From contig OY856186.1 in assembly GCA_963693315.1 (NCBI GenBank), positions 278,523,491 through 278,587,490 of the forward strand: DNA of 64,000 bases, given 5' to 3'. The stretch is from Diogma glabrata. Lineage: Eukaryota; Arthropoda; Insecta; Diptera; Cylindrotomidae. This document shows positions 1 through 11,681 of this stretch, piece by piece. Position numbers and translations under genes: made by a program. The number at the start of each line of letters is the position of its first letter. The stretch's first letter is position 1. The notes beneath the pieces were generated by a model. The model had not been told where the DNA came from. It searched no databases and saw only the letters and a list, made by a program, of their open reading frames with translations.

Positions 1-1819
1 TAATATGTTATAACTGATTTTAACCAAATTAATTTCAGTAAATATATTTAATTTGATCTATAAAAAAATGTTAGTTTTTTGTTTTAATTAATCTAGCACA
101 TCCGATCCAAGCCTACTTATACACAAATCTATCTGATCGAGAAATCTACCCTTTAGCAGTTAGCTGATATCTGCGGCTCGGATTTTTTTTAATATGTGCT
201 TTGAATACAATTAACAATTAACAAACTGTTCAATGTCGTAAAAGTTTGACAATCTGTTTGTAAAGTCTGTGAGATATATTTTTCGTTAAATCACACATGA
301 ATGTAACTATATAATTCCACACACCCTCATCGTCTCCCCTTTAAATTATATATATACACGATAGTGATAAATTTGTTTCATATTATTAGCAAATAAAAAT
401 GTTGTCATCATATTAATTTATTCTTTATTACAAATTTAAATTTTTTATGAAAGTTAATTAATTTTAACAAATTGCTGACTTAAATATTGCTTAGTTTTGT
501 AAATTTGTATGCGTGTGTCAGTTTTATACGAATTGAGGTTATTATAAGGAAGATTGTTTAACTGTGGTTAAGATTTATAATATAAGACTACCTAGGACTA
601 GGATAACAAAAAATTTCAACTATTTCTCCATGTACAGTTTTTTTCTTATTTTTATTGTATCAAGTGATTCTGATGATTAATCTACATTAACTTTTTTTTT
701 AAATTCAATGCATATAGGGTTAGTCATGATGATTTAATAAATCTATTTATTCATGATTCATCAACAGAGATTTGTTTGTTTTGATTTTTTTATTTTGAAA
801 GAAAGTAAATAAAGAATTTTAAATGCCTTTGTTTGTTTAATAAATTTGACAATGTTTATGTAATGACAGTTTAAGTTATATGTAAACAAATGTGTGTTTG
901 TTTTTTGGCGGAAATAACAGAAAGAAATTTTCATGACCTCGTGGGGGTAAAATGTAAGTTTTTGATGTAGTATTTTGGGTCGAACTGTTTTAGGTATTTA
1001 TTTATTTCATGAAAGTAGATACAGTAATGTAGTGTGGTATTTTGATAGTTGGACTCATTTTTCATAAATAGTCCAGTGATCAGTAACATAAACCAAAGAA
1101 CAATAATAAGGCGGTCAGTATCACCTTTATTATATAAATTTGTACTATTGCTTATAGATTTCTTCGGTCGAAAGACATTTTTTTTAAACCAAAAAAGATA
1201 CTATTTGGCATGGGCTGGATAAGTTTACAACGTCATCATTTGAGAATATAATTAAATTTAAAAATATTACTTAAGACTTCGAAAAATGCACGTAAATCAA
1301 AAACTAACATTCTTTTCTCTAGAACATTCAACTTTTGTTAAATTACAGCAATAAAAAAATTAGTTTGTTTTGTAAATATTTTTGACTATTAATATCAACA
1401 AAGAAACTTAAAAAAGATTCGGTCAATTTTTTTTATTTAACGTTAGACTTGTTTAGTGTTAATGATAATAGGGGGTTTGCTATTGATCGAAGGTCTGCAG
1501 GGTCGCAGAAGCGAGTGAAAAATAAAAAAATAATATACTATAAAATATTATATTTTAAATATTTCACCGACAAAACAAAACAATAATCTATCAGATGATT
1601 GATATTTTCAACATAAAAAAAGTCTATCAAGTAATGTTTCCGCGCCCTATATATCTATATATTGTTGTTCAGTATAAAAAGCTGCACAACATACTCCATT
1701 TTCAAGGTCATCGGGAGTGAATCGGAAGAATTCTATATATTTACCTAATAAATTATAAATTAACGTCACTGAATAACCGAAGATGCCATGCCAACTTGGA
1801 TTAGAATTCAAACTAACGT
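1..1819. other. AT-rich non-coding DNA, nothing recognised
   Basis: No open frame of note, repeat array or RNA gene was seen on either strand. There are only A/T runs and short simple stretches. Confidence 0.6.
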
Positions 1820-2037
1820 TTCTCTGAGAAATGTTTGAGCATTAATTTTAAAATTTTACGTATTACAATTATCAGGGAACACCCACGTAGGTAAGGAATT
1901 CCAAAGATGCCAGACTCTGTTAAAAAAGTCCCTCTGAAAGCCTACAGTTCTAAATTTTGTTATATGAACCGCAAAAGGATAAAACGCAATAGCCGCTCGG
2001 AATGACGCGAATATAACTCGCTCGTCGAGGGTGCCGC
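1820..2037 (-). pseudogene. C-terminal tail of a Jockey/CR1-like LINE RT ORF (fragment)
   Basis: Read on the minus strand, the frame ending at 1856 carries FFNRVWHLWNSLPTWVF followed by PDN. This is the characteristic end of non-LTR retrotransposon ORF2 proteins, where an R-D-F-F-x-R block and W-N-S-L-P precede the last helix. Upstream residues LDERVIFASFRAA and the R-T-V-G motif also fit. Only about 60 residues remain and no RT core is present, so this is a 5'-truncated insertion or an eroded tail. Beyond the stop, a further short stretch (FKINAQTFL) may continue the tail in the region down to about 1820. Clade assignment is uncertain. Confidence 0.65.
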
Positions 2038-2819
2038 GTATATAATATATAAAAAAATAGTAAATAGTAAATAGTACAAAAAATCCCATATAGTTTTTGT
2101 TATTAAAATAGTTTTTGTTATTATAGTTTTACTTTTGCAGATATTTATTGAATTAAACATTAAACTCACCAACTACAATATCTTGGGATATCGGTATACT
2201 GACAGTTTTTGAACCGTCCTGTTTTTTTCATACTTCGCTAGATTTAATTTTTTACTAAAATATGCAATTGCTGCTACGTCGCTTAATTTATCCCTTTCTA
2301 AGATTATTCTACGCGAACATTCCTTAAAAAAACAACACAACACTAAGGTGACCAGATTTTAACATTGGCAAAGTGGTACACCAATGACCGGAGGGAGGGG
2401 GAAGGCTTTTTGATTAAAAATTTACTCCACATGGAAGCAACAAATAATTTAATGGAACGCAAAAATAGTATTGTAATATATTGGGGATATTTGAGATCAA
2501 TTAAACTCAAGTAAGTTAAGAAGTAATTGGATTTTTTTCAATTCAAAGGTATGGTTGGGAGTTTTCAGAAAAAAACTCAACTTCTCATTTTTCGTGCTTC
2601 GGATGAATTCGAACCTCAGTGCCTTGTTCAAATTCTTAGGCATTCACGCTATCGATTACGCCGTTGAGGCGATGACAATTTCAAACTTGAAACTTCTTCA
2701 TCACTTATTTATTTTTCTTAAGTTGAATTTTTCCGCTGTCATTAGACTCCATATTTTACTTACTTGACTTTCAAAAGGCCCCAATATATTTATTTTATAT
2801 TAAATCTTTTTAATAAACG
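2038..2819. other. Unassigned AT-rich DNA
   Basis: Several 60-70 residue open frames lie here, but none resembles a known protein. Codon use looks like random AT-rich sequence. No structure was recognised. Confidence 0.5.
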
Positions 2820-2894
2820 TTACTTCCGAGTTCCGCCCGAAAAAGATTTGAGCTACTTGTCAAATTGCGCCTAAAGAAATTTACTTCAAAACAT
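2820..2894 (+). repeat. 75-bp direct repeat, copy 1
   Basis: This stretch (ACTTCCG then CCGAAAAA, TTGAG, TACTTG, CGCCTAAA, TTACTTCAAAA) recurs at 3228-3297 in the same order and orientation with several substitutions. The pair is separated by about 330 bp of AT-rich sequence. It may be the two ends of a decayed element or a local duplication. Confidence 0.6.
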
Positions 2895-3227
2895 AATTTA
2901 AAATAACGAATCTCAATAATTAAGTAACAAAAATCAATAAACTAACTCATATAATATTAACCACGAGATTGAATAAACAAATATAATAATATTAACAAAT
3001 GAATGAAACTTAATCGAATTTTTTTCGCGTATATATGTACTTGCCGAAAATAATATTCGTTTGCCTTTTTATATCATTGTTGTTTGAATTTCTTCTTTAT
3101 TTTATTTTTTCATTGTTTTTTGATGAAATTGTGTGTATGTATGTGTTTAAGATTTAAAATCAGAGTGTAGTATGAGAAAATATGTGGTTTTATTATATTT
3201 TACTGAACATAATTTCAGTTTGAAAAC

Positions 3228-3297
3228 GTCACTTCCGTCCGAAAAAATATTGAGTTACTTGTTATATCGCGCCTAAAAAAGTTTTACTTCAAAAATG
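3228..3297 (+). repeat. 75-bp direct repeat, copy 2
   Basis: Second copy of the block at 2820-2894. It shares CACTTCCG, CCGAAAAA, TTGAGTTACTTG and CGCCTAAA in the same order. Confidence 0.6.
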
Positions 3298-4439
3298 CGT
3301 TCTACTAGATCCTGTATGTTTTCGGGTTGGAATGGAATTTGATTTTGTGAAACAAAAAATCAAAACACTCTTGATCTACCATATCAGTGCCATCTTTAAA
3401 ATAATTTTTGTTGAAAATCACGAATTTCGACCAAAAGTTCAATTTTTTGGCCACACATTTTCAGATTTGCTTCAATTTTTTACAGTGTAAGAGATAATGA
3501 TAAAACATTTTTTTACGCAAGTGCCTCTGCTTTTATAGCTAGGGGTTCTTTATAAAACCACGAGTTTCGATGTGTTCAATTTAATCAAGAACTATTTGAC
3601 GAATTAAAAAAAAATTTTATTGATGAAAAAGAAGCCTTTTTAGACAAAATACAACAGATACAATTTTACTGCAAGATATAATTTTACATATTTTTAATAC
3701 AACAGATATAATTTTACTTACAGATACAATTTTTGATAATTTATTATAAAAAAATTTAAAAATAAAAAACAATAGGGGTTGGAGGGTTAATATCCCCCCG
3801 TTTTTTTTATTTTTTTCCTTAACAAATTTAAATTTAATTATTTTTCTACATAATACCATAGATTTTGAATTTGGCGACTTTTTTAAAATTATAAAAATTT
3901 CGTTTCATTTTTTTTAAAAATTTCTATTATTTAAAAAAAAATTGTAAAACTCTAAATCCCTAGTATTATGTACAAAAATAAATAAATTAAAAAATTAGAT
4001 ATCAACCCTCCATCCCCGTTTTTCATTTTTTTTATAATAAACTATGAAAAATTGTAACTATACATAATTATTTTTACTAAAAACTAACAAGGACTCATTT
4101 TCGCCATTAAAACAAAAAAATTTTAAGATCCGTCAAGAGGTTCTTGAGATATAATAAATTGAACATACATGAAACCTGTGGTTTTTAAAAACAACCTTCT
4201 GCTATAAAGGGAAAATTACTTGCGACAAAAACATATTCTTTTAAGAAACGATTTTTTATTCTCTCTTTCGCTGTAAAAAATTTGAAGGAAATCTAAAAAT
4301 ATGTGAAAAATCGCTGTAACAATTGCGTGATCTTGACCTATTTCTAAATACTTTAACAGTGTAAGGTAAAATTTTACTCTATATTTTTTTCGAAAGACTA
4401 GTCCGGTTTTACATCCGTTCTTTTTGGCATCCATTCTTG
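3298..4439. other. Unassigned AT-rich DNA
   Basis: Long homopolymer A/T runs. The 80-85 residue minus-strand frames are lysine/phenylalanine/isoleucine-rich and look like chance frames. No feature was recognised. Confidence 0.5.
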
Positions 4440-4710
4440 TTTGGCTTAAGATGATCGGTTGGCCTAAGTTCATCGGTTAGCTTAAATTGATCGATTGGCT
4501 TAGTTTCACCGGTTGGCTTATGACGCCTTAGATTGAGCGGTTAGCAACGGTCACCTTAAACTGACTGGTTATCCGGTAATCTAGCTGGATGACTTAAACT
4601 GACCGTTTGACTTAAACTGAGCGGTTGACTTAAACTGAGCGGTTGACTTCAACTGACCGGTTGACTTTAGCTGAGCGGTTGGATTAAGCTAAACGGCTAG
4701 TTTAAACTGA
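4440..4710 (+). repeat. Degenerate ~18-bp minisatellite
   Basis: About a dozen imperfect copies of a unit close to ACTTAAACTGACCGGTTG lie in tandem. The 4595-4675 part is most regular, with GACTTAAACTGAGCGGTTG repeated almost exactly. Outer units at both ends are strongly diverged. The unit is notably GC-richer than its flanks and has no stable coding frame. Confidence 0.8.
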
Positions 4711-4929
4711 TGTGTTAAGGTCGATCGGCGGCCTGTGTAAGCTTACCGACAAGCGAGTGTGATTTACTGACGAAGCGCTAACCAAAGAAGTTCTTTGATT
4801 AACAACGCTCACCGATAAACGATACTGATTTTCTGGCGAAAGTGAACTATAAGCGTAGGTAATTTAAGTTTGCCGATTGACGAAGCTGGATTGAGCTAAC
4901 CAACATACAAAACTGGGTTAAGTCAACTA

Positions 4930-5040
4930 ATAGTTGCAATATGTGTTACGACAACACACAGACCTAAAACCCCTTTAAGACCAAGGTCCGAGAACAACAT
5001 CGATTCTGAGGTGTTAATGGACGCAAATTTTATGGTTGTG
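4930..5040 (-). mobile_element. 3'-end fragment of the 20151/40431 LINE family
   Basis: Read on the minus strand, it matches the 3' part of the short LINE copy at 20690-20795. Shared in order are TTTGCGTCCATTA, a TGTTGTT block, GGACCTTGGTCTTAAA, and GTGTTGT..ACACATATTG. It lacks the poly(A) seen in the other two copies. It shares TTTGCGTCCATTA with the 20 kb copy but not with the intact element at 44 kb, so it probably belongs to the same subfamily as the former. Confidence 0.7.
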
Positions 5041-6150
5041 GTTTAAGTTTGGATTAGAATACCATTGATTTCGGTATTAAACCGCAGATAATGCAGAGAA
5101 CGTTAGTTGTGCTGAATTTTGATGCTGATTTGAAACAATTTAAATCCTAAAACATAACAGAACTATAAATTACATAAAAATTTTTACAACAACCATAACT
5201 CACAGATCAAAAACATTTACCGCGCATTAAAATATCATCAAATAATAACAATAAAAACTCAAGTCTTTTTCAACCCATCTTCTCCGATGACGAATCATAA
5301 ATTAAATTTTATCTAAACAAAAATGAAAGAAAGGCTCCAACAACATCATGAACCACCACAAACAGATAAAAAATAATAACAAAACATTTATTATATTTCA
5401 TTCAAATAAGTTTTCATTCGTTTTCTTAAGATGATGCATTTTGGTTTTAAGAAAACAAAAAAAAAGTTAAGTTTTTTCTGTTCCAACTTTTCCTTCAAAC
5501 AAAAAAAGGACAAAATGAAATTTATAACTAAGGCAGAAACACAACAACTAAGAAATAGATGGAAAGAAAAGATTATTACAAAGTCATAGTACATATTTAT
5601 TCCTTTATTGTTTTCAGTTTTCTTTATAATTTATAATTTTTTCATCTTATTGTTGCAATCGTGATTTGTTCATTCAAATATTATAATTTTTTTTTTTATT
5701 TTTGAAATATTCTATTATCCTAAGTAAACTATTAAATTTAATATTGTTATTGTTGAAGTTTTTTTTCTCAAATTTATGCTTAATCGAGATGTAAAAAGTT
5801 AGATTATGCGGTGTTTTATGAAAAAGGGTTAATCAACGTTGGAGATGATGTGATAAACAATAAATATGTATTGTGGGGTCAAGAAAAATGTTGTTGGTAA
5901 AGTGGTATACCAAATGCTAAAACAAACCGAATTTCGCTGAATCTTAAACTAAATAAATGTGGTTATTAACATAATCCACAATATGAAATAACGCGACTGC
6001 TTTCTATGATCCAATTGGTTTGCAATTGGATCCTGGTTTCTATGATCCAGTTCCTGAGTGATCCAATTTATCAACCATATTGGTTAACTATCGGTTAATT
6101 GGAAAACCGGTGTGTTGATGGTTGTTAATGTTTCGCTTAAAGACACTTTG
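5041..6150. other. Unassigned AT-rich DNA
   Basis: No gene was recognised. Around 6000-6075 the words CTATGATCCA and GATCCAATT recur with a short palindrome (CCAATTGGTTTGCAATTGG). It may be a small hairpin, but it is too short to assign to an element. Confidence 0.45.
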
Positions 6151-6211
6151 ACCTACATGGGAGTCGAACGCGGGTCCTCCCGAGTAGGAGTAACTACTAG
6201 ACCACTCAAAA
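6151..6211 (-). repeat. tRNA-like sequence (SINE head or tRNA pseudogene)
   Basis: The minus strand reads TGGTCTAGTAGTTA, close to a pol III A box, then an anticodon-arm-like stretch, then GCGTTCGACTCCC, which fits the B box and T loop (GTTCGANNCC). The layout resembles Glu/Asp-type tRNAs with a shortened variable/anticodon region, but no full acceptor stem can be closed. It is therefore a tRNA-derived SINE head or a decayed tRNA copy rather than a working tRNA gene. It lies just downstream of the 3' end of the RTE LINE. Confidence 0.55.
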
Positions 6212-6285
6212 CACATTTAGGTATGGTTAAATAAAATAAATCAAAAGTTTGACGAATTATTTTCTTTAAACATCATAATTGATTT

Positions 6286-9200
6286 ATCTCTCTCTCTCTC
6301 TGGCGTTTACATCCCATGGAGGGATTTTGCCGTCTGTGCAATCAGCTTCCAGTCGTCTCGTTCCATGACCAGCTGACCCCAACGAACACCAGCTGGTTGT
6401 TGTTGGGACGTTTTTTAAATCATTCTATCTAATGGTGCCCTTTCTACATGACCAAACCATCTAATCCGGTTAGACTTAATGAATCCGATTACATCGCAGC
6501 CTCCAAGAAGCTGTCTGATTTCATGATTCATTCGGATTCTATACTGAATTTCAGCAACTTTACATGGACCATAAATTGTTCGTATGACTTTCCTCTCGAA
6601 TGTTGATAGAATTCTACAATCGGAGGAAGTCAGTGTCCAGCTTTCGCTTCCAAAGGTAAGCACAGGTCGAATTAATGCTTTGTAAAGTGTGAGTTTGCAC
6701 GACTGCGAAAGATGTTTGGATCGCAAAAGTTTTGAGTATGCGTAGAAAACTTTGTAAACCGCTGAGACACGGGCTTTAATATCTGCCTGCATGTCATTTG
6801 ACGATGTTATTACAGATCCGAGGTATTTGAAGTTTGCTACACGTTCCACTTCATAGTCGCCAGTATTCAGATAATCCAAGTCGTTTAGCATTTCTTTCAA
6901 ACTGAGAGAGACTATCCTTGATATCGCTTGTTCTACGTCCGAGAAGCACAATATCATCTGCATAGCCAAGAATTTGACTAGATTTGTTAAATATACAGTT
7001 TTGTGTCTCAATGCGGCTTTTTCTTATCGCGTACTCAAGCGCCAAATTAAATAGTACGGGCGCGAGTGCATCACCTTGTCGAACACCTGATGTTATATCT
7101 AAAGAGTCAGAAACTGACCCTTCGATTACTATCCTACAGTTTGATCCCGATGTTGTGAGTTTGCACAGAGAAACAAGTTTCACTGGAATACCAAGGCATA
7201 TAAGTGCAGACCAGAGGTTGTCGGGGAGGATGCTATCATATGCTTGCTTGAAATCAACGTAGAGCTGGTGAATGCTGATGTTGTACTCCCAACATTTTTC
7301 CAGAATCATCCTTAAGGTAAAACATTGATCTGTGGTTGAACGGTTGGGACGAAAACCACACTGATAGTCGCCGATGATAGATTCGGCGAACGGGATGAGC
7401 CGAGCGAGTACGACATTAGCTAGTATTTTATATGCAGTATTCAACAGTGCGATTCCACGATAATTCGCACACTTTAGGCGGTCACCTTTCTTATGTAGCG
7501 GAACAATGAGAGCTGTTTTCCATTCAGCAGGTAGTTCTTCTTGGTCCCAGATTGCAAGAATCAGATCATATATACGTGAGACCAGAGCTGCTCCTCCATT
7601 CTTAAATAGTTCTGCAGGGATTCCATCGATACCTGGTGATTTGCCATTTTTTAATTTTTTGATGGCAGCTTCCACTTCTTCTATTGTTGGGTAAGGGACA
7701 AAAATCTCCTCACTTGACGGAGCAATTGCTCGAATAGGATGAACTTCATTCGTCCTATTCAGTAGGTCTTGAAAGTGGGATCGCCATACTTCCAGCACAT
7801 CACGTTCACTTGTTGTAAGCTCGTTGTTTCCATTTTTGATGGCTGTAGATCTTGGGTGGAAATCTTTGGTCAGATTCCGCGCATTGGCAAAACACTCTTT
7901 CGAATCTCCATTAGCCGCATGTTGGTTGATGTTTTCGATACAGCTCTTCATGTGTTCGCGTTTCTTTTTCCGTAGGAGTTTTGCTGAGGCTTTTCTGGCG
8001 CATAGATAATCAGTTTGGGAGCTTCGGGTGTTTCTTGTTAACCATTTTTCTCGCAGTCCCCGTTTGTGCTCAATGCTTTCGCGGCACTCGTCATCAAACC
8101 ATTCGTTACGTGATTTCGGTGGTCGTTTTCCGATTGTAGTTTGTGCTGCGGATATGATGGTTGATTGAAGCGTTTGCCATTCTTCTTGTATGTTTAATGG
8201 CATCTCAGATGGGATGTCATGCTCTTCTATGCTTTGCGTTACAATGTCCTGATATCTATTCAGTGTTTCCAGGTGTTTAAATGCTTCGACATTTCAGCGC
8301 ACGGTCTTTTTAGCTTGCCTATTAAATGTAGATGATAATTTGCACTTATACTTGAAGATGACAAGCATATGATCGGTGTCCATATCAGCACCTCTGTATG
8401 ATCGAACGTCAGTTACACTTGTAGAGTGTCTCTTAGAAATCATGACGTGATCGATCTGATTTTTAGTTCTTCCATCATTTGATTTCCACGTTGCTTTGTG
8501 GATTCTCTTATGAGGGAAGAAAGTGCTAGAAATTACTAGATCATACATCATAGCCAGTTCAGCTGCGCGAAAGCCGTTATTGTTACTAGCATGATGCAAG
8601 CTGTTAGGGCCGACATGTGTTTTAAGTTCTGCACTTCTACCAATTTGCGCATTGAAGTCACCTACCACGATTTTTATATCGTGTCGCGGGATGTTATTGA
8701 TGACTTCTTCGAGTTCTAGAAAGAACAGGTCTTTAATGTCATCTGCTTTGTCTTCAGTAGGTGCATGAACATTGATGATCGTTACATTAAATTTTTGCAT
8801 ACGGATTCTCATTGTGCATATCCGCATATTAATTGGGCGAAAGTCGATAACATGTTGATTCACGCGACGATGTATGAGAAAGCCAACTCCAAATTCTCCT
8901 CCGTTTTCATGACCGCAATAGTAGAGAGTGTGTCCCTTGGCTGTTTCGTGGATCCCACTCCCTGGCCATCTTAGTTCTTGTAACGCCACTATATCCAGTG
9001 TATAGCTATTGATTTGGTTTGTAAGTTTTAGTAGATCTCCTGGTCTTCTAAGGCTTAGCACGTTCCAGGTTCCCATTTTTAAATCGTAGTCCGGGTACAG
9101 TTCCCGAGGTCGTTGTAATAATGAATCCGAGATAATCCGAGGCCTGCGTACAGAATTCATGACAAGTAATATTTTACGGAAATGGGGTGTTAGCCCTTCG

Positions 9201-9430
9201 CCCAACCCAAATTTTCGTGAATGGGTTCGTTCTGCATCTTAAGGTCACCAGAAACAACCTTTTTACATGTCTATATAGCGAGCCGCTTGATCCAAGACAG
9301 ACGCCCGCTACAAACCGCCCCTAACATGGAGAACAGACGCTTGAGTTGCATTGGTTTTGTGGCGCCAATGACTCGCCATGGTGCAGAATCATGGAGTATA
9401 AGCAGTATTTACTCTGCACCTCTCAACTGA
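6286..9430 (-). mobile_element. RTE-clade LINE, near full length
   Basis: Minus-strand non-LTR retrotransposon of about 3.1 kb. It has one long frame (endonuclease then reverse transcriptase) and ends at 6286-6302 in a short AGAGAG simple repeat instead of poly(A), as RTE elements do. The 5' end is set near 9430 because the GC-richer leader (GCAGAGTAAATACTGCT and onward) stops there and the decayed second copy starts at the equivalent base near 23240. The element is intact in length but carries at least one nonsense change and one frame change, so it is no longer autonomous. Confidence 0.85.
6415..9205 (-). pseudogene. RTE endonuclease-reverse transcriptase ORF, disabled
   Basis: Residues 1-303 (9205-8294) form an apurinic-type endonuclease/exonuclease/phosphatase domain: TWNVLSLRR, ALQELRWPGSG with the catalytic Glu, VVGDFNAQIG, NQIDHVMIS and DTDHMLV. 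A single in-frame TGA at 8294-8296 follows; the frame then continues uninterrupted into the RT (start shown at 8203). RT blocks are GKSPGIDGIPAELF, NYRGIALLNTAYKILA, YQCGFRPNRSTTDQC, LYVDFKQAYDS, GVRQGDALAPVLFNLALEY and the catalytic GYADDIVLLGR. Near 6890-6960 the frame shifts and an expected stretch after the YADD block is missing. The C-terminal part (KYLGSVITSSND to NRIRWFGHVERAP) continues in another frame down to 6415. The enzyme would nick the target and copy the RNA onto it. The sequence is clearly GC-richer than its surroundings. Confidence 0.88.
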
Positions 9431-9471
9431 TTTGATTTATCACTTTTTGTTTATTTTTGAAGATCGGTTTG

Positions 9472-9975
9472 TTACTTCGGTCTGAGAGACCTACGTATTT
9501 CATTCTCGAGCCAAAAGTTAAATTCTTACCCTCACTTTTTTTGGGATTTCTCGACGTTTTAGGACCTACTGATTCTAAAAAAGCAAAAAAAAATGTATGT
9601 CTGTCTGCCGTGCGGCTGGCCGAGGCCGTCACAACCAACGAAATCTAGAAAACCGTTGAAGGGATTTCAAAAACTTTTGTTTCTAAAACTAGGTATACTC
9701 AATGGTAAGAGCCGAAAGGACGATGTTTTCGATAACTGTACCGGAAATGTGTCAAAAAAATCGTCAAATATGCCAAAAAAATCGTCAAGTGTGTCAAAAC
9801 AAGGAAATTTGCATATTTTTTGCTTAAAAAACGTTCATTTTAAGTGATTATAAGTAGGAACGTTGAATTTGGAGAAATCTTGATGGTCGGGATTGGTATA
9901 TGAGACCAAAAACTAGATTATTGCATTATAAGTTTGTCAAAAAAATGTTACCAAGTGTGTCAAAAGAATGATTTT
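9472..9975 (+). repeat. Dispersed repeat, 5' module (copy 1)
   Basis: Closely matches 29927-30410, starting TTACTTCGGTCTGAGAGACC and running through TTCTCGACGTTTTAGGACC and repeated TGTGTCAAAAAAAT words. The start can form a hairpin, GGTCT/AGACC with a 3-nt loop. Copy 1 ends against a truncated LTR at about 9981, whereas copy 2 continues into an AT-rich minisatellite. It holds no convincing protein: the 63-84 residue frames are not conserved between copies. Confidence 0.75.
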
Positions 9976-9980
9976 CATTC

Positions 9981-10541
9981 ATGAATAGTGTGTTGTTGTA
10001 TTTCGTGGGACTTGGGTCAACAATAAATAAGATTGAACGATTTTATCAATTAAATCAACATAACGTAAATTAATCGAATATTCTAATATTTTCTCAAGGT
10101 TTCTAAAAAGTAACCTCGAATTATGTAGAAGTTTTGCAGAATCGTATATAAGCAATTTACTTCTTGTGGAATGAATTAGTTTTATTTTAAACCTGCGATG
10201 GTAAAGTTAAAATTATAAAAGTGATTTTTAAATAGTTTTTGTGAATAAAGTTTTAAGTGTTATTGAGAAGAAATATTTTGTGTATTATTTTGAACGTTGT
10301 GAATTGGAAATTTCTACAATAAACCGTTGGAGTTTCGAAGCTGTTGGAAGAATATTCTAGTTAGGAATATTGTTCGCTGTATTGTTTTCCTGTTATTGTG
10401 GAACATTTAAGGAGTTGAATACATAATAAAACCTGGTGTTTGTGCTTACTAATCAGTGATCGAACTCGGAAGAGATTTGAGAATTGCATTTATCGAATTG
10501 AGAGTAAGGCCAATTCGAAGTAAGGTTAGAAAAACGTAACA
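9981..10541 (+). mobile_element. 5'-truncated solo LTR
   Basis: Aligns over its length with the solo LTR at 11015-11681, including the TATATAAG box, AATAAAGTTTTAAGTGTTATT, and the end GAAAAACGTAACA. The first ~90 bases of the LTR are missing and the left edge abuts the dispersed repeat ending about 9975. The internal AATAAA signals and TATA-like box fit LTR U3-R. No coding part of this retrotransposon family was found nearby. Confidence 0.75.
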
Positions 10542-11010
10542 ATATTTTATACGTAGTTAATCAAGGACATTTACCAGGTACGTGATTGACTTATATATTG
10601 GTTAAATTGTTGAAAATTTTAATGAAATTACTATTAGAATTAGTAATTTTCTGAACAATACAAAACCAATGTTAAAGTTTTTTTGTATGAAATTTTTTTT
10701 TTCAAATGCCTCTCGTGAACCAAGAAGCTCACAAATTTTTGGTAGAACACTTTTCTCTTTGGAGCTTAGTTATAGAAAAGTTATTTTTGGAGCTTAGTTA
10801 TAGAAAAATAAATTTAGGCGGTGCCACACTTATTATAGTCTCCCCTTTGTTAGAGTTCTAATTAGAATGGCAAACGAATAAGTCGCTCGGTTGCATCGGC
10901 TATAATAATTTAATTAACAAATTGTATTTATCGTGATAATTAAAAAAAATTGTTTAAATCAATTTAGTAGTTATTATTTTTGAGTTAATTTGTTTATTAA
11001 TATACTATAA
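10542..11010. other. Unassigned AT-rich spacer
   Basis: Contains a twofold direct repeat of TTGGAGCTTAGTTATAGAAAA at 10760-10810 and otherwise nothing recognised. It separates two LTR copies but holds no primer-binding site, gag or pol, so the LTRs are unlikely to be a pair from one insertion. Confidence 0.5.
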
Positions 11011-11014
11011 ATAC

Positions 11015-11681
11015 TGTTACGATTACAGAACAATCTAGACGATTACGGTCACACCCAGGAAAATCAAATCAACAAAAGAGCTACAGCAAATTAATGAAAT
11101 GAATAGTATTGTTGTTGTACTTCGTGGAAATTGGGTCGACAAAATAAATAAAATTGAATGATTTTATGAATCAGGTCAGTATAACGTGAAGTAATCTAAT
11201 ATTCTACTGTTTTCTCAAGGTTTCTAAAAAGATACCTCGAATTTTCTAGAACTTAAGCAGAATTGTATAAAAGCGATTGCCTCTTGAAGATTAATAATTA
11301 GTTTTATTTTAAACCTGCGACAGTGAAGTCAAAATTATAAAAGTGATCTGTAAATTAGTTTGTGTAAAGTTATAAGTGTAATAAAGTTATAAGTGTTATT
11401 AAGTAGAAATAATTTGTGTATCATTTTAAACGTTGTATTACTGGAAATTTCTACAATCAACCGTTGGAGTTTCTGATGCTGTTGAAAGAATATTCTAGTT
11501 AGGAATATTGTTTGCTGTATTGTTTTCCTGTTGTTGTGGAACAATTAAGGTGTTGAATACTTAATAAAACCTGGTGTTTGTGCTTACTAATCAGTGATCG
11601 AACTCAAAAAGAGATTGGGAATTGCGTTTATCGAATTGTGATTTAGGCCAATTCGAAGTCAATTGGGAAAAACGTATAACA
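11015..11681 (+). mobile_element. Solo LTR with 4-bp target duplication
   Basis: A 667-bp unit starting TGTTACG and ending CGTATAACA, bounded by the 4-bp direct duplication ATAC (11011-11014 and 11682-11685). TG...CA ends and a 4-bp duplication fit a Ty3/gypsy-type LTR, but the class is not proven. It contains a TATA-like box (TATAAAAG) and two AATAAA signals. The same family occurs truncated at 9981-10541, as a 107-bp deletion form at 33171-33277 and as a diverged relative at about 62060. Confidence 0.8.

Noticed and set aside
6151..6211. Functional tRNA gene
   Set aside because: A and B boxes are present but the acceptor stem cannot be closed and the anticodon arm is shortened.
6984..8009. 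Plus-strand frames of 60-92 residues
   Set aside because: Antisense shadows of the RTE reverse transcriptase.
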